A stretch of 25,619 nt of DNA. It comes from a virus. Made by a program: the position numbers and the translations under genes. Where the stretch lies: IMG/VR virus record IMGVR_UViG_3300027844_000500, positions 1 to 25,619 of that record. One strand, written 5' to 3'. Below the pieces are notes generated by a model. That model was not told where the DNA came from. It worked only from the letters and a program-made list of their open reading frames with translations, and did not search any database. Each line of letters starts with the position of its first letter. Positions within the stretch are counted from its first letter, which is position 1. This document shows, in pieces, positions 12,294 through 20,412 of this stretch.

Positions 12294-12848
12294 ATGAATA
12301 TAGAAGACATAACAATACGTGAATATTTCACTATGAGAGACACATCAGAATACGATGTGTTTTTGGACGTTATAAACCCAAAGAATAAACTATGTGGGAA
12401 TGAGTGTAATTTGAACAACATTACGTTTGACGAGTACCACGTTATGAGAGGTGTGTTTAATCAGCCTGTTATTGAAGATATACAGGAGCTTCTTATACAT
12501 ATTTATAATATAAAAGGAGGGTTTATGTGTACGGATGTAAACAAGTTTCTAAGCGAGTCTATATTTAATTTCTTTAGGGTGTTTAATTACTTAAAGGAAT
12601 ACATAGTGAAGAGAAATGAATTAGAAGCTAATGCATTGTCGTCAACTCCAGATTATAGAATGATAGCTGTAAACGCAAACGAGAGGTTATCTCCTTACAG
12701 TTCGCAATTGACAAAGAATAGATTAGCTGAACAGTTCGGTCAAGACCCTTCTACTATTGGAGGTTGGAAATACAGTAAGGTATTTAATATATTAGCAGCT
12801 AATCACGCTTTAAGCACAGTTCAAGCAGAAGCATCAAAGATAAAATAA
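12294..12848 (+). CDS. Hypothetical virion-assembly protein
   Basis: A 184-residue helical protein. Its start codon follows the upstream stop with no gap, and the next gene follows the same way. The C-terminal part (SQLTKNRLAEQFGQDPSTIG, then G-W-K-Y-S-K-V-F-N-I-L) recalls small conserved regions of phage tail-assembly chaperones that follow a D-P-x-T-[IV]-x-x-W pattern, but the match is loose. It is best called unknown. Confidence 0.75.
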   Translation: MNIEDITIREYFTMRDTSEYDVFLDVINPKNKLCGNECNLNNITFDEYHVMRGVFNQPVIEDIQELLIHIYNIKGGFMCTDVNKFLSESIFNFFRVFNYLKEYIVKRNELEANALSSTPDYRMIAVNANERLSPYSSQLTKNRLAEQFGQDPSTIGGWKYSKVFNILAANHALSTVQAEASKIK

Positions 12849-13361
12849 ATGAGTGATATAGTAGAAGTATTTGAAAAGCACGCTAGTTCTTACAATTGGC
12901 AGTTTAGCTATGGCAATAAGTATAATCAAAACCTATTGCAATCTGATTTAACGATAGGTAGAGTCTATATGGTGCTAGACCCTGTTGTTAGATTAAGAGC
13001 GTTTAGTCAATACGGAGGTTCAGGGAATCAAACTTTTACAGGTTCTTTTCTATTGGTTGTTAAGTCTACAATAGACCAAGTCTACCATAATCAAACAAAT
13101 GAAGATGCTTTTCACAATAGAGTTACTTCGCAAGGTGGTACTATAATAGAGAATGCGTGTGCGACTGATTCAGATTATGTAGCTGGTAAATACATTGAAA
13201 ACATTAAACCTTTATTGAATACAGAGATAGTTAAGTTAGAAGATGATTTAAACTGCTCTAAGTATGAAATAACGAATTGGAGTATTATAGATGTAGTTAA
13301 CGCATTAGATGCAAACACTGATGGAATATTAGTTACTTACGGTATAAAGGCTTTAAACTAA
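12849..13361 (+). CDS. Probable tail or neck protein
   Basis: A 170-residue protein with beta-rich segments (GRVYMVLDPVVRLRAF, SFLLVVKSTIDQVY, GILVTYGIKAL). It lies just before the HK97 gp10-like gene, where tail-terminator or neck proteins are often found. No motif proves this. It is packed without gaps between neighbours, so it is part of one translation block. Confidence 0.65.
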   Translation: MSDIVEVFEKHASSYNWQFSYGNKYNQNLLQSDLTIGRVYMVLDPVVRLRAFSQYGGSGNQTFTGSFLLVVKSTIDQVYHNQTNEDAFHNRVTSQGGTIIENACATDSDYVAGKYIENIKPLLNTEIVKLEDDLNCSKYEITNWSIIDVVNALDANTDGILVTYGIKALN

Positions 13362-13826
13362 ATGACAGTAGAGCAAGTATTAGAAAAAGAATTTATATCA
13401 CTACAAGAAGACTTTGTAAAGAAATATGACGAGTTAGGTATGCGTTCTAGTGGTGAGTGGTCAGAGTCATTAGAACACCCTGTCACACCTACTAGCGCAA
13501 AGATAATAGCAGAAGACTACACAACTCAATTAGTTAAAGGTAGGCGACCAGGCTCGTTCCCACCGATAGACGCTATAAAGAAATGGATAGTTGATAAGGG
13601 AATAGTAAACAATATAAAAGGGAATATTAGCATAAGTAGTTTAGCTTTCTTAATAGCACGTAAAATAGCTAGAGAAGGTACTAAGTATTTTAAACAAGGT
13701 GGTACTGATTTAGTAGATGCTGTTTATACAGAACAAAGAATACAAATGATAATTAATAAAGTAGGTGAAGCTGCTACAATTACTATCGTTAAAAAAATAG
13801 AGAACGAATTAAAAACAATTAAATAA
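13362..13826 (+). CDS. HK97 gp10-like neck/tail-completion protein
   Basis: A 154-residue protein with the signature G-R-R-P-G-S-F-P-P-I-D-A-I-K-K-W (residues 60-75), followed by a block ending L-A-F-L-I-A-R-K-I-A-R-E-G-T-K. This pattern is typical of HK97 gp10-type and phage virion-morphogenesis proteins of the neck and tail-joining region. The rest is helical. It abuts both neighbours. Its role would be to help join the tail to the head. Confidence 0.75.
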   Translation: MTVEQVLEKEFISLQEDFVKKYDELGMRSSGEWSESLEHPVTPTSAKIIAEDYTTQLVKGRRPGSFPPIDAIKKWIVDKGIVNNIKGNISISSLAFLIARKIAREGTKYFKQGGTDLVDAVYTEQRIQMIINKVGEAATITIVKKIENELKTIK

Positions 13827-15053
13827 ATGGCTACATTTTCTATAACAGGAGTTGATGCAAATAATTTCTTAAACATTTACAATAATAATGTAGTAAATAT
13901 AGATTATGATGGTTCTCCAGAAACCGAGACAGCTAACTATCTTAGGGTGACAGTAACAAGGGGTGTTGAATCTGCTGAATTTCAAGTAACTCAATTCACA
14001 ACATCTCCAGAAGCACAACTATTTACATTTAACTTAAAAGAAGTATTTAAGTCATTAGTTTCAGATGCTAAGAACAGGGATTTAAAAACACCTATTTCAC
14101 AAGTCGTAACAGATGGGGGTTTATTGCAAGAATATAGTGTTCAATACGGATTAATACACAACGAACCAGAGCCTAATAATTACTACAACTATACCTATAA
14201 GGCTTTTAAATCAGTTGAACAGATAGGTGAGACTATTGTTAAACCAATAACAGACCCTTATATCCTTAGTAATTATAATATAACAATGTTCAAAGGTTAT
14301 CCGTTTGACTTTTCCTTGTATACGGATGCTGGAAGTATGAATATAGTAAACCTGACTAATGGAAATTCTATTCATTACCCTTCTGTTGGGGTTGGTGTTA
14401 ATAGGGTGTTTTTATCTAGAGGTGAATATTTATTAGATGAAATTGATGAGTATCAAAATTTTGTAAACAGGGTTGCAAATGCTGGTGGAACATTAATAAC
14501 AAACCCTTGTTACTCACCGTCTTCTTCATTACCTATACTAAATATAGGATACAACAATATTCAAATAGAATCTGGTTCGTTTACTTCACAAGTTTTAAAA
14601 GTTAGGTTAATAGATGCGTGTGAAGGTGTTTATTTGAAATGGTTTAACGAGAAAGGAGCGTGGAGTTATTGGCTTTTTAATAATATACATAAAGATAAGA
14701 TAAGTTCGAGAGTTATAGATGTTTATAATACGGATTTCGATAGTATAGAACAAACTTATTTCCCATCATTAATAACAGGAAAGGAGGCTGAAAATACACT
14801 TGATTTAATTTACAACGCATTAGATGATAACGAGTACAATCAAGTGAAGTCTGTTATAACATCCCCTAGAGTTGAGTTGTTTATAGGCAATAAAGATGAC
14901 GATTATTCTTTAAGTGTTGCAAATGGGGGAGCTGATTACGCAAAGGCATGGATGGGTGTAAGGGTGTTAAATGGAACTATCACAAAAAGTAACAAGATAG
15001 GTTTTAACGATATAAAGATTTCAATAGATAAAAAGAAATACACTCAATCTTAA
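13827..15053 (+). CDS. Probable tail structural protein
   Basis: A 408-residue protein dominated by beta-like segments (EYSVQYGLIHNEPEPNNYYN, FDFSLYTDAGSMNIV). No membrane span or enzyme motif is seen. No family is recognised, but its size and place between the gp10-like gene and the baseplate-like gene support a tail structural component. Its last base is shared with the next gene (TAATG), which couples them. Confidence 0.7.
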   Translation: MATFSITGVDANNFLNIYNNNVVNIDYDGSPETETANYLRVTVTRGVESAEFQVTQFTTSPEAQLFTFNLKEVFKSLVSDAKNRDLKTPISQVVTDGGLLQEYSVQYGLIHNEPEPNNYYNYTYKAFKSVEQIGETIVKPITDPYILSNYNITMFKGYPFDFSLYTDAGSMNIVNLTNGNSIHYPSVGVGVNRVFLSRGEYLLDEIDEYQNFVNRVANAGGTLITNPCYSPSSSLPILNIGYNNIQIESGSFTSQVLKVRLIDACEGVYLKWFNEKGAWSYWLFNNIHKDKISSRVIDVYNTDFDSIEQTYFPSLITGKEAENTLDLIYNALDDNEYNQVKSVITSPRVELFIGNKDDDYSLSVANGGADYAKAWMGVRVLNGTITKSNKIGFNDIKISIDKKKYTQS

Positions 15054-16804
15054 TGGAGGAACTATATATAAATGGTCAAAGGATATATTTATCTGATAGG
15101 GTTATTTCTAGGACTCTACAAATTAATGATTTTAGAGAGATTAAGGACAGACAAGCTAACTACTCTAGCAATATAAAGATACCAAAAACACCTGAAAACA
15201 TAAAAACCTTTGATTATTTGGGTATTTCAGGAAGTATATCTACAATAGCTTATAATGAAATAAGTGTTAAGTATGTTTTGGATGGTATAGAAATGGTTGT
15301 AGGCGGTAAAGGAATTATAAAGTCTGTGAATGAATTTTATGAGTTTAATTTTTATGATGGAAACGTTAGCTTGTCTGATTTATTAGGCAATAAAACGCTA
15401 TCTAGTTTAGATTACACATCTTACAATCACAACCTTAGTTTTAGCACTTTCTTTGCATCATTTACAAATACTAGTGGTTATGTATACGGTCTTGATTTGA
15501 ATTCAAACAACGATTTAAATAAAACTTCTCCATCATTTTACATACATACTTTATTTAGTATGATATTCGCACAGAAAGGTTGGACTATATCAGGTAGTTT
15601 TTTTACAAATACAGACTATCTAAGCAGGTTAACCACTATGAATTTAGGGTTTGACCAAACATTAACACCTAGTTTATTAAATAAATATACTCAGGCTAAT
15701 TCAGACCCACATTCGCAGAGTGATGTTACACCTTTTTCAATATCTTATTTGGTTGATTCTTACACTTCTTTAGTAGATGATATTTATAAGGTTGGTTTTT
15801 CTGGAAATATATCCGTATCGTTAGGAACTGTTGAATTAGATGTTAGGGTTAACGGAGTTAGTAAGGGTATTATAAGAGATGTATTAACTTCTATAACAGA
15901 TAGTGTAAATGTTTATGCAGAAACTAGTGATATAATAACTGTTTATGCAGTAGCAACTTCTCAAGAAGTTACACCAACAGAACATGAGGTTGATTTTCAA
16001 GAGAATTTCACAACCTTGATAGATGTAGACAATTCTTATTATTCTATAGATTTTGCAAATATAATAGGTAATACCAAGCAAATTGATTTAGTAAAAGATG
16101 TGATGCAGAGGTTTAATCTATCTTTTAAAAAGACTAGAAACGAAAACAATTTAGAGTTCATATCTTCGGAGGAGCTATTGACAAGTCAAATATCAGCTGA
16201 AAACTTCACATCAAAATACAGTCGTAAACTAAGCGAGATAACAAAATCAACCTACGCAAAGCAAAATGAGTTTAAATATCTATATGACAATTCTGGCAAC
16301 AATCACGCTAATGGTTATATAGACTTAACAGATGTTAATTTAAAGGAAACAAAGACGCTTGTTACTTCAATATTCAAAGCAAGTCAGAGAAACAACGATG
16401 TATATTCAATAAATTTATGGGAAAGAGACGGTGATATTTTTACACCGATACAGGATGGTTTGAGAATATTTAAAATAATACAATCCGATACTGTTTATAA
16501 ATATAGATTAAAGTATGGGGAAGATAATTACGTGGAGATAGACAGAACTGTAGCGTTGCTAGATTTTTCTAATCTTAGTTATCAGCTAGAAGTGGATAAC
16601 AATTACCCTACATTTTCTAGTTTACTAAACACTTATAAGTTAGTTACTATGGAATTAAACTTATCAATAGTAGACGTTTATCAATTAGATTTCTTTAAAT
16701 TGAAGTACTTTGAACAGACTGGTAGATTTTACTATCTAAATAAAGTCATCAGCTTCAAGAATAACAAAACAACAAAATGTGAATTAATAGAAATACCAAT
16801 TTAA
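15053..16804 (+). CDS. Large tail/baseplate-like structural protein
   Basis: A 583-residue protein rich in Ser, Thr, Asn and beta strands. It begins E-E-L-Y-I-N-G-Q-R-I-Y-L and has long polar stretches (NHNLSFSTFFASFTNTSGYV). Such composition and size fit a distal-tail or baseplate structural protein. It overlaps the gene before it by one base and the tape-measure gene starts one base after its stop. No enzyme motif is seen. Which tail part it forms cannot be told from the sequence alone. Confidence 0.65.
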   Translation: MEELYINGQRIYLSDRVISRTLQINDFREIKDRQANYSSNIKIPKTPENIKTFDYLGISGSISTIAYNEISVKYVLDGIEMVVGGKGIIKSVNEFYEFNFYDGNVSLSDLLGNKTLSSLDYTSYNHNLSFSTFFASFTNTSGYVYGLDLNSNNDLNKTSPSFYIHTLFSMIFAQKGWTISGSFFTNTDYLSRLTTMNLGFDQTLTPSLLNKYTQANSDPHSQSDVTPFSISYLVDSYTSLVDDIYKVGFSGNISVSLGTVELDVRVNGVSKGIIRDVLTSITDSVNVYAETSDIITVYAVATSQEVTPTEHEVDFQENFTTLIDVDNSYYSIDFANIIGNTKQIDLVKDVMQRFNLSFKKTRNENNLEFISSEELLTSQISAENFTSKYSRKLSEITKSTYAKQNEFKYLYDNSGNNHANGYIDLTDVNLKETKTLVTSIFKASQRNNDVYSINLWERDGDIFTPIQDGLRIFKIIQSDTVYKYRLKYGEDNYVEIDRTVALLDFSNLSYQLEVDNNYPTFSSLLNTYKLVTMELNLSIVDVYQLDFFKLKYFEQTGRFYYLNKVISFKNNKTTKCELIEIPI

Positions 16805-16805
16805 T

Positions 16806-19292
16806 ATGGCTAAGATAATAATAGCAGAACTAGATTTGAATACAGATGCTTTAACTAAAAAGGCTGTTGTTACTAAAAAAGCTATACAAGATTTAAAAGA
16901 TGCTCAGAAGATACTTCAAATACAAGGGAAGCAAAACTCAACTGAGTTTGTTAAAAACGAAATAGCATTAAAAAAACTATCTACAAGCTACAGAGAGCAG
17001 ACAAAGGTGTTGGGTTCTTTAACTAGTAGGAGTGATGATTTTATAAAAGTTGAGAAAGCTATCGATAATGCTGTAAACAAAAACATTAACACAATAGCTC
17101 AAGCTAGAAAAAGCAATAAAGATTTACTAGCTGTAAGGAATGAGTTGAATCTAAATTCAGTAGAAGGTCAAAAGCAGTTAACAAGGATTAACTCAAAGCT
17201 AGATAAAAACAACAAGGTAATAAAGCAAAATGTAAGCGGATATGAGCAGCAAAAAATAGGGATAGGGAACTATACAGGTGCTTTAGGTAAATTCTTTCCT
17301 AGAATAAGCGGTGCGATTACACAAGGTATAGCACTTAAAAACTCTTTAGTATTGCAAAAGCAGGCTATGAATGCTAGTGCAACAGCTACAGGAACAGCAT
17401 CAAAGGCTCTACGTATATTTAGAATAGCATTAATATCTACAGGGATTGGTGCTATAGTTGTTGCAGTTGGTACATTAATAGCTGCGTTTTCTTCTACACA
17501 AAAAGGGGCTGACGGTATTAGCAAAGCGCTAGCACCTATAAAGGGAGCTTTTCAGGGTATAATCGGAGTTATACAAGATATTTCTTTAAATATATTTGGA
17601 CAATTAAGCGATAGGTTTCTAATAGTAAAGAACAATCTGTTAAATGGTATTGACTTAATAAGATTAGGCTGGAATACATTAACAGGAGATACAGAAGAAG
17701 CTGCTGATGTTCAGTCGAAAATGATTGAAAGAACAAAGCAAATGGGTGAGGCTCAGGTTAGGCTTAATGCACAAACAGCAAAGTTAGGTAATATTTTTAA
17801 AGGTGCTGGAGATGAGATTGCAAAATCTGTTTTAGCTCAAAAGGAAATTGAAAGGCTAACTATATCGATAGAAACAAAGGAGGCTGAAATCGTATTAAGT
17901 AGGGCGAAGGCTGGTGTAGAGCTTAGAAAACTACAATTAATAGCCAACGATAGGTCTAAGTCAGCGGAAGAAAACAACGCAGCAGCAGATAAGGCTATTG
18001 TTATTGCTAAAAAACTAGCAAGCGAGGAAAAGAATCTAGTTGGTTTAAAAGTGTTGCAAGAGGAGTTAAGACAATCTCAAAACGATACGGATAGAAAAGA
18101 TTTAAAAAAACTAAATGAGATTAAAGCAGAAGGAATTGCAGCAGACGAAAAAGCATCAGCTACTGAATTAAAATTCTTAACAGCTAAAAGCAATCTAAAG
18201 AAAATACAAGCACAGGAAGAAGCAAAAGCTAGAAAAGATGAGGATGATGTTAAGGCAGAAAAAGAAGCAAAAGAATTGGAGGGTATTAGTGCATTTGAAG
18301 AAAGAAAGAAGCAATTACTTAATAAAATAAAATCAAGTAACGCAGAAGATGAAGAACAAGATGCTATATTAAAAGCAGAAAAGGACTTTGAGAAGCAAGA
18401 AGCTGAGTTTGAAAAAATGAATCTAACTTCTGAACAAAAAAAAGAGTTGTTAGCTTTATTAACAACTAATGAAGAACAAGTAAAAGCAGATATAAGACAG
18501 CATTTTTTAGACCAAGAACTAGAAATGCTAAAAGAATCCAACGTTAAAATAATAAAAGGCGAAGAGAAACAAGCAGCTGGCAGGTTAAGGGTCGCAAGTT
18601 CTTTAACTAGGTCTTTATCTAAGATGTTAGGAGACAGCTTAGGTGCTAGGTTAGCTTCTATCGCTATACAAGCGGGTGTTGAGGCTGGTCTTGTTAAGAT
18701 GCAAGCAGCTTCCGCGAGTGGTCAAGTAGCATCAAACACAGCTATCGCAGTTTCTAAGTCAATAGCAGCTTCACCGTTAACAGGTGGTTTGCCATTTTCA
18801 GCAGCAGCAATAGCAGCGGGTGGTTTACAGCAAGCATCAATAGCAGCTTCTTCTACATCGGCAATATCAACTATATTAGGTAGTGCAGCGTTGAAAGGAT
18901 TAAGCTCTTTAGCTAGTTTTGATAAAGGTGGTGTTGTTGGATTGGGCAGTGGAAAGATAACTAACAATTCAAACATACCAACTCAGTCAGGAGGTGATAA
19001 TATTTTAGCAACTGTAAAACGGGGAGAAGTTATATTAAACGAATCACAGCAAGAAAAAGCTGGAGGTGCTGCGTTCTTTAGTTCAATTGGTGTACCAGGC
19101 TTTGCAACAGGGGGTGTGTTTGGTGTTAACTCAACGGTTACATCACCAATACAACAAGCTAGCACGAACATCGATAACATTGCAAACAGAATAGTTGAAG
19201 GTATTAATAATATTAAAGTAGTAACGGTTGTTGACGATGTAACAAATGCACAAGCAATACAATCAGAAATAGTTAATGGTGCTGATATTTAA
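16806..19292 (+). CDS. Tape measure protein
   Basis: An 828-residue protein. Residues 1-150 are helical and coiled coil. Residues 206-228 form a hydrophobic segment (IALISTGIGAIVVAVGTLIA). A long charged coiled coil rich in Lys, Glu and Ala (KDEDDVKAEKEAKELEG) fills the middle. The C-terminal part is Ala- and Gly-rich, with F-D-K-G-G-V and F-A-T-G-G-V repeats. This layout is characteristic of tape measure proteins, which set tail length and help DNA cross the membrane. The presence of such a gene indicates a long-tailed phage. Confidence 0.9.
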   Translation: MAKIIIAELDLNTDALTKKAVVTKKAIQDLKDAQKILQIQGKQNSTEFVKNEIALKKLSTSYREQTKVLGSLTSRSDDFIKVEKAIDNAVNKNINTIAQARKSNKDLLAVRNELNLNSVEGQKQLTRINSKLDKNNKVIKQNVSGYEQQKIGIGNYTGALGKFFPRISGAITQGIALKNSLVLQKQAMNASATATGTASKALRIFRIALISTGIGAIVVAVGTLIAAFSSTQKGADGISKALAPIKGAFQGIIGVIQDISLNIFGQLSDRFLIVKNNLLNGIDLIRLGWNTLTGDTEEAADVQSKMIERTKQMGEAQVRLNAQTAKLGNIFKGAGDEIAKSVLAQKEIERLTISIETKEAEIVLSRAKAGVELRKLQLIANDRSKSAEENNAAADKAIVIAKKLASEEKNLVGLKVLQEELRQSQNDTDRKDLKKLNEIKAEGIAADEKASATELKFLTAKSNLKKIQAQEEAKARKDEDDVKAEKEAKELEGISAFEERKKQLLNKIKSSNAEDEEQDAILKAEKDFEKQEAEFEKMNLTSEQKKELLALLTTNEEQVKADIRQHFLDQELEMLKESNVKIIKGEEKQAAGRLRVASSLTRSLSKMLGDSLGARLASIAIQAGVEAGLVKMQAASASGQVASNTAIAVSKSIAASPLTGGLPFSAAAIAAGGLQQASIAASSTSAISTILGSAALKGLSSLASFDKGGVVGLGSGKITNNSNIPTQSGGDNILATVKRGEVILNESQQEKAGGAAFFSSIGVPGFATGGVFGVNSTVTSPIQQASTNIDNIANRIVEGINNIKVVTVVDDVTNAQAIQSEIVNGADI

Positions 19293-19300
19293 TATATTTA

Positions 19301-19311
19301 TTGTATATTGC
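19301..19311 (+). promoter_or_regulatory. TTGTATATTGC motif touching a start codon
   Basis: A copy of the repeated TTGTATATT motif only 4 bases before the ATG at 19316. If it is a real -7 element, transcription would begin at or just next to the start codon, producing a leaderless message. The box deviates from TAnnTTTG (TATATTGC). Confidence 0.4.
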
Positions 19312-19315
19312 AACA

Positions 19316-19555
19316 ATGATTAAACCTAAAGTAATTGCTAAAGCGTGGATAAGCGTTTTTAAAGGTGTAACAACTAAAGAACACAAAAGACGTTCAGGTA
19401 TTTGTAAAGACTGCACTAGTGCTATTTACAATAAGTATACGGACTTTATTAATGATGAGTTAAAAGATGTTAAAGGGTTGATTTGTGATGATTGCGGATG
19501 TCCTTTAGTTGCTAAAATTAGGTCAACAGAAATTTGTAAACATTGGAAGAAATGA
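19316..19555 (+). CDS. Small zinc-ribbon protein
   Basis: A 79-residue protein. After a helical start (IKPKVIAKAWISVFKGV), it has C-K-D-C (residues 30-33) and C-D-D-C-G-C-P (57-63), which can form a zinc ribbon, plus a final C-K-H. An in-frame TTG at 19301 lies in the promoter-like motif, so the ATG is preferred. It stands right after the tape measure gene, and its TGA overlaps the ATG of the next gene, so the pair is coupled. The role is unknown. Confidence 0.7.
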   Translation: MIKPKVIAKAWISVFKGVTTKEHKRRSGICKDCTSAIYNKYTDFINDELKDVKGLICDDCGCPLVAKIRSTEICKHWKK

Positions 19556-19782
19556 TATTACACGAAGTCATTAAACAAATTGAGAACGATAGTAGATTTA
19601 TAAAGCTATTACAGTTAGGTGTAATTCCTTTATCTGTATTAGATAAAAAAGTTTACTACGAGAGATATTTACAAGAAAGGAGAAAAGAGGGTAGAATGCA
19701 GTCAGTAGCAAATGTATCGGAGGAGTATAACATACACGTTAATACCGTTCGTAACGCTATTAAATTCATGACTAAAGATTAA
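19552..19782 (+). CDS. Helix-turn-helix mini-protein
   Basis: A 76-residue protein beginning M-I-L-H-E-V-I-K-Q-I. Residues 52-74 (SVANVSEEYNIHVNTVRNAI onwards) read as a helix-turn-helix: a helix, a turn at E-Y-N-I-H, and a recognition helix V-N-T-V-R-N-A-I. It likely binds DNA, perhaps as a regulator of late genes. The ATG at 19552 overlaps the upstream stop (ATGA). A strong bidirectional terminator follows. Confidence 0.7.
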   Translation: MILHEVIKQIENDSRFIKLLQLGVIPLSVLDKKVYYERYLQERRKEGRMQSVANVSEEYNIHVNTVRNAIKFMTKD

Positions 19783-19808
19783 TATTTTTGTGTTTTTTTA
19801 TTTTAGTT

Positions 19809-19837
19809 AATACCCTTATATTATATATAAGGGTATT
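19809..19837. terminator. Bidirectional intrinsic terminator
   Basis: AATACCCTTATA 19809-19820 pairs perfectly with TATAAGGGTATT 19826-19837 around TTATA. T-rich sequence follows on the plus strand (TTTATTTTG) and A-rich sequence precedes it, so it can work both ways. It sits between the plus-strand gene ending at 19782 and the convergent minus-strand lipoprotein gene ending at 19853. Confidence 0.85.
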
Positions 19838-19852
19838 TTATTTTGTATATAA

Positions 19853-20242
19853 TTAATTTAAGAGTGTTAATCTTAACTCTACAACTTCATTCCAATAAAA
19901 GAAACTATCTAGGTTGTCTTTATTTGTTACCTCAATACTATAACCATCTGTATAATCTACTTTATATTCTTCTGAGCCTGTAACTAGAACTAATTTATAA
20001 CACTTATAAAAAGACTTAACGATAAATCCATAATCAGTTCTTTCTAGGCTGACTTCGTTAATCCTATCACCTGTATACAGGTCTATATTCACTTTCCATC
20101 CTTGCTCGTCATAGTTCATGACATTATCTTGCATATCAAATAGTACGTTTATTTCTTCTGCACCTAAGTTGTCAGAATATTCACTTGATTGACAAGAGCA
20201 AAAAGATAATACGATAATAATAATTGTAATTAATTTTTTCAT
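19853..20242 (-). CDS. Phage-encoded lipoprotein, candidate superinfection-exclusion factor
   Basis: A 129-residue protein. The start MKKLITIIIIVLSFCSCQSS is a lipoprotein signal: a basic head, a hydrophobic core and a lipobox-like end at Cys17 (or Cys15). The mature part is acidic and beta-rich, ending L-R-L-T-L-L-N. It is the only convincing minus-strand gene in the window. It has its own promoter-like box and a terminator, the layout of a moron gene expressed from a prophage or early after infection. Exclusion of other phages is a known role of such lipoproteins, inferred here and not shown. Confidence 0.75.
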   Translation of the reverse strand: MKKLITIIIIVLSFCSCQSSEYSDNLGAEEINVLFDMQDNVMNYDEQGWKVNIDLYTGDRINEVSLERTDYGFIVKSFYKCYKLVLVTGSEEYKVDYTDGYSIEVTNKDNLDSFFYWNEVVELRLTLLN

Positions 20243-20270
20243 TTTATTTGTTTTAAATTATTTCAATAAT

Positions 20271-20278
20271 CAAATGTA
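20271..20278 (-). promoter_or_regulatory. Minus-strand -7 box (TACATTTG)
   Basis: Reading on the minus strand, TTG-TACATTTG matches TAnnTTTG. It lies about 29 bases upstream of the lipoprotein start at 20242, so the leader would be roughly 20 bases. No clear -33 TTG is seen at the usual distance. Confidence 0.5.
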
Positions 20279-20381
20279 CAACAATTTTATTAAATAAAAG
20301 AAACTATAAATAAATATTATACAAATTAGATTAACGATAGATTTACAATATACTTTGTAAACGATGTGTTCCTTTATTTTA

Positions 20382-20389
20382 TATTTTTG
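20382..20389 (+). promoter_or_regulatory. -7 box (TATTTTTG) before the head module
   Basis: TATTTTTG fits TAnnTTTG and lies 23 bases before the ATG at 20413. A TTTG at 20354-20357 is 24 bases upstream, a little further than usual. It would start the head operon independently of the tail block, which ends at the terminator at 19809. Confidence 0.45.
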
Positions 20390-20412
20390 TTATATTCTAA
20401 TAGATTTTAATT

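Noticed and set aside
18077-18541. Long minus-strand open frame opposite the tape measure
   Set aside because: It is very Ser- and Phe-rich, as expected from reading the opposite strand of Lys/Glu/Ala-rich coiled-coil DNA, and has no leader or promoter.
19783-19790. TATTTTTG -7-like box after the helix-turn-helix gene
   Set aside because: It leads straight into the terminator at 19809 and would make only a roughly 40-nt RNA; likely chance in AT-rich DNA.
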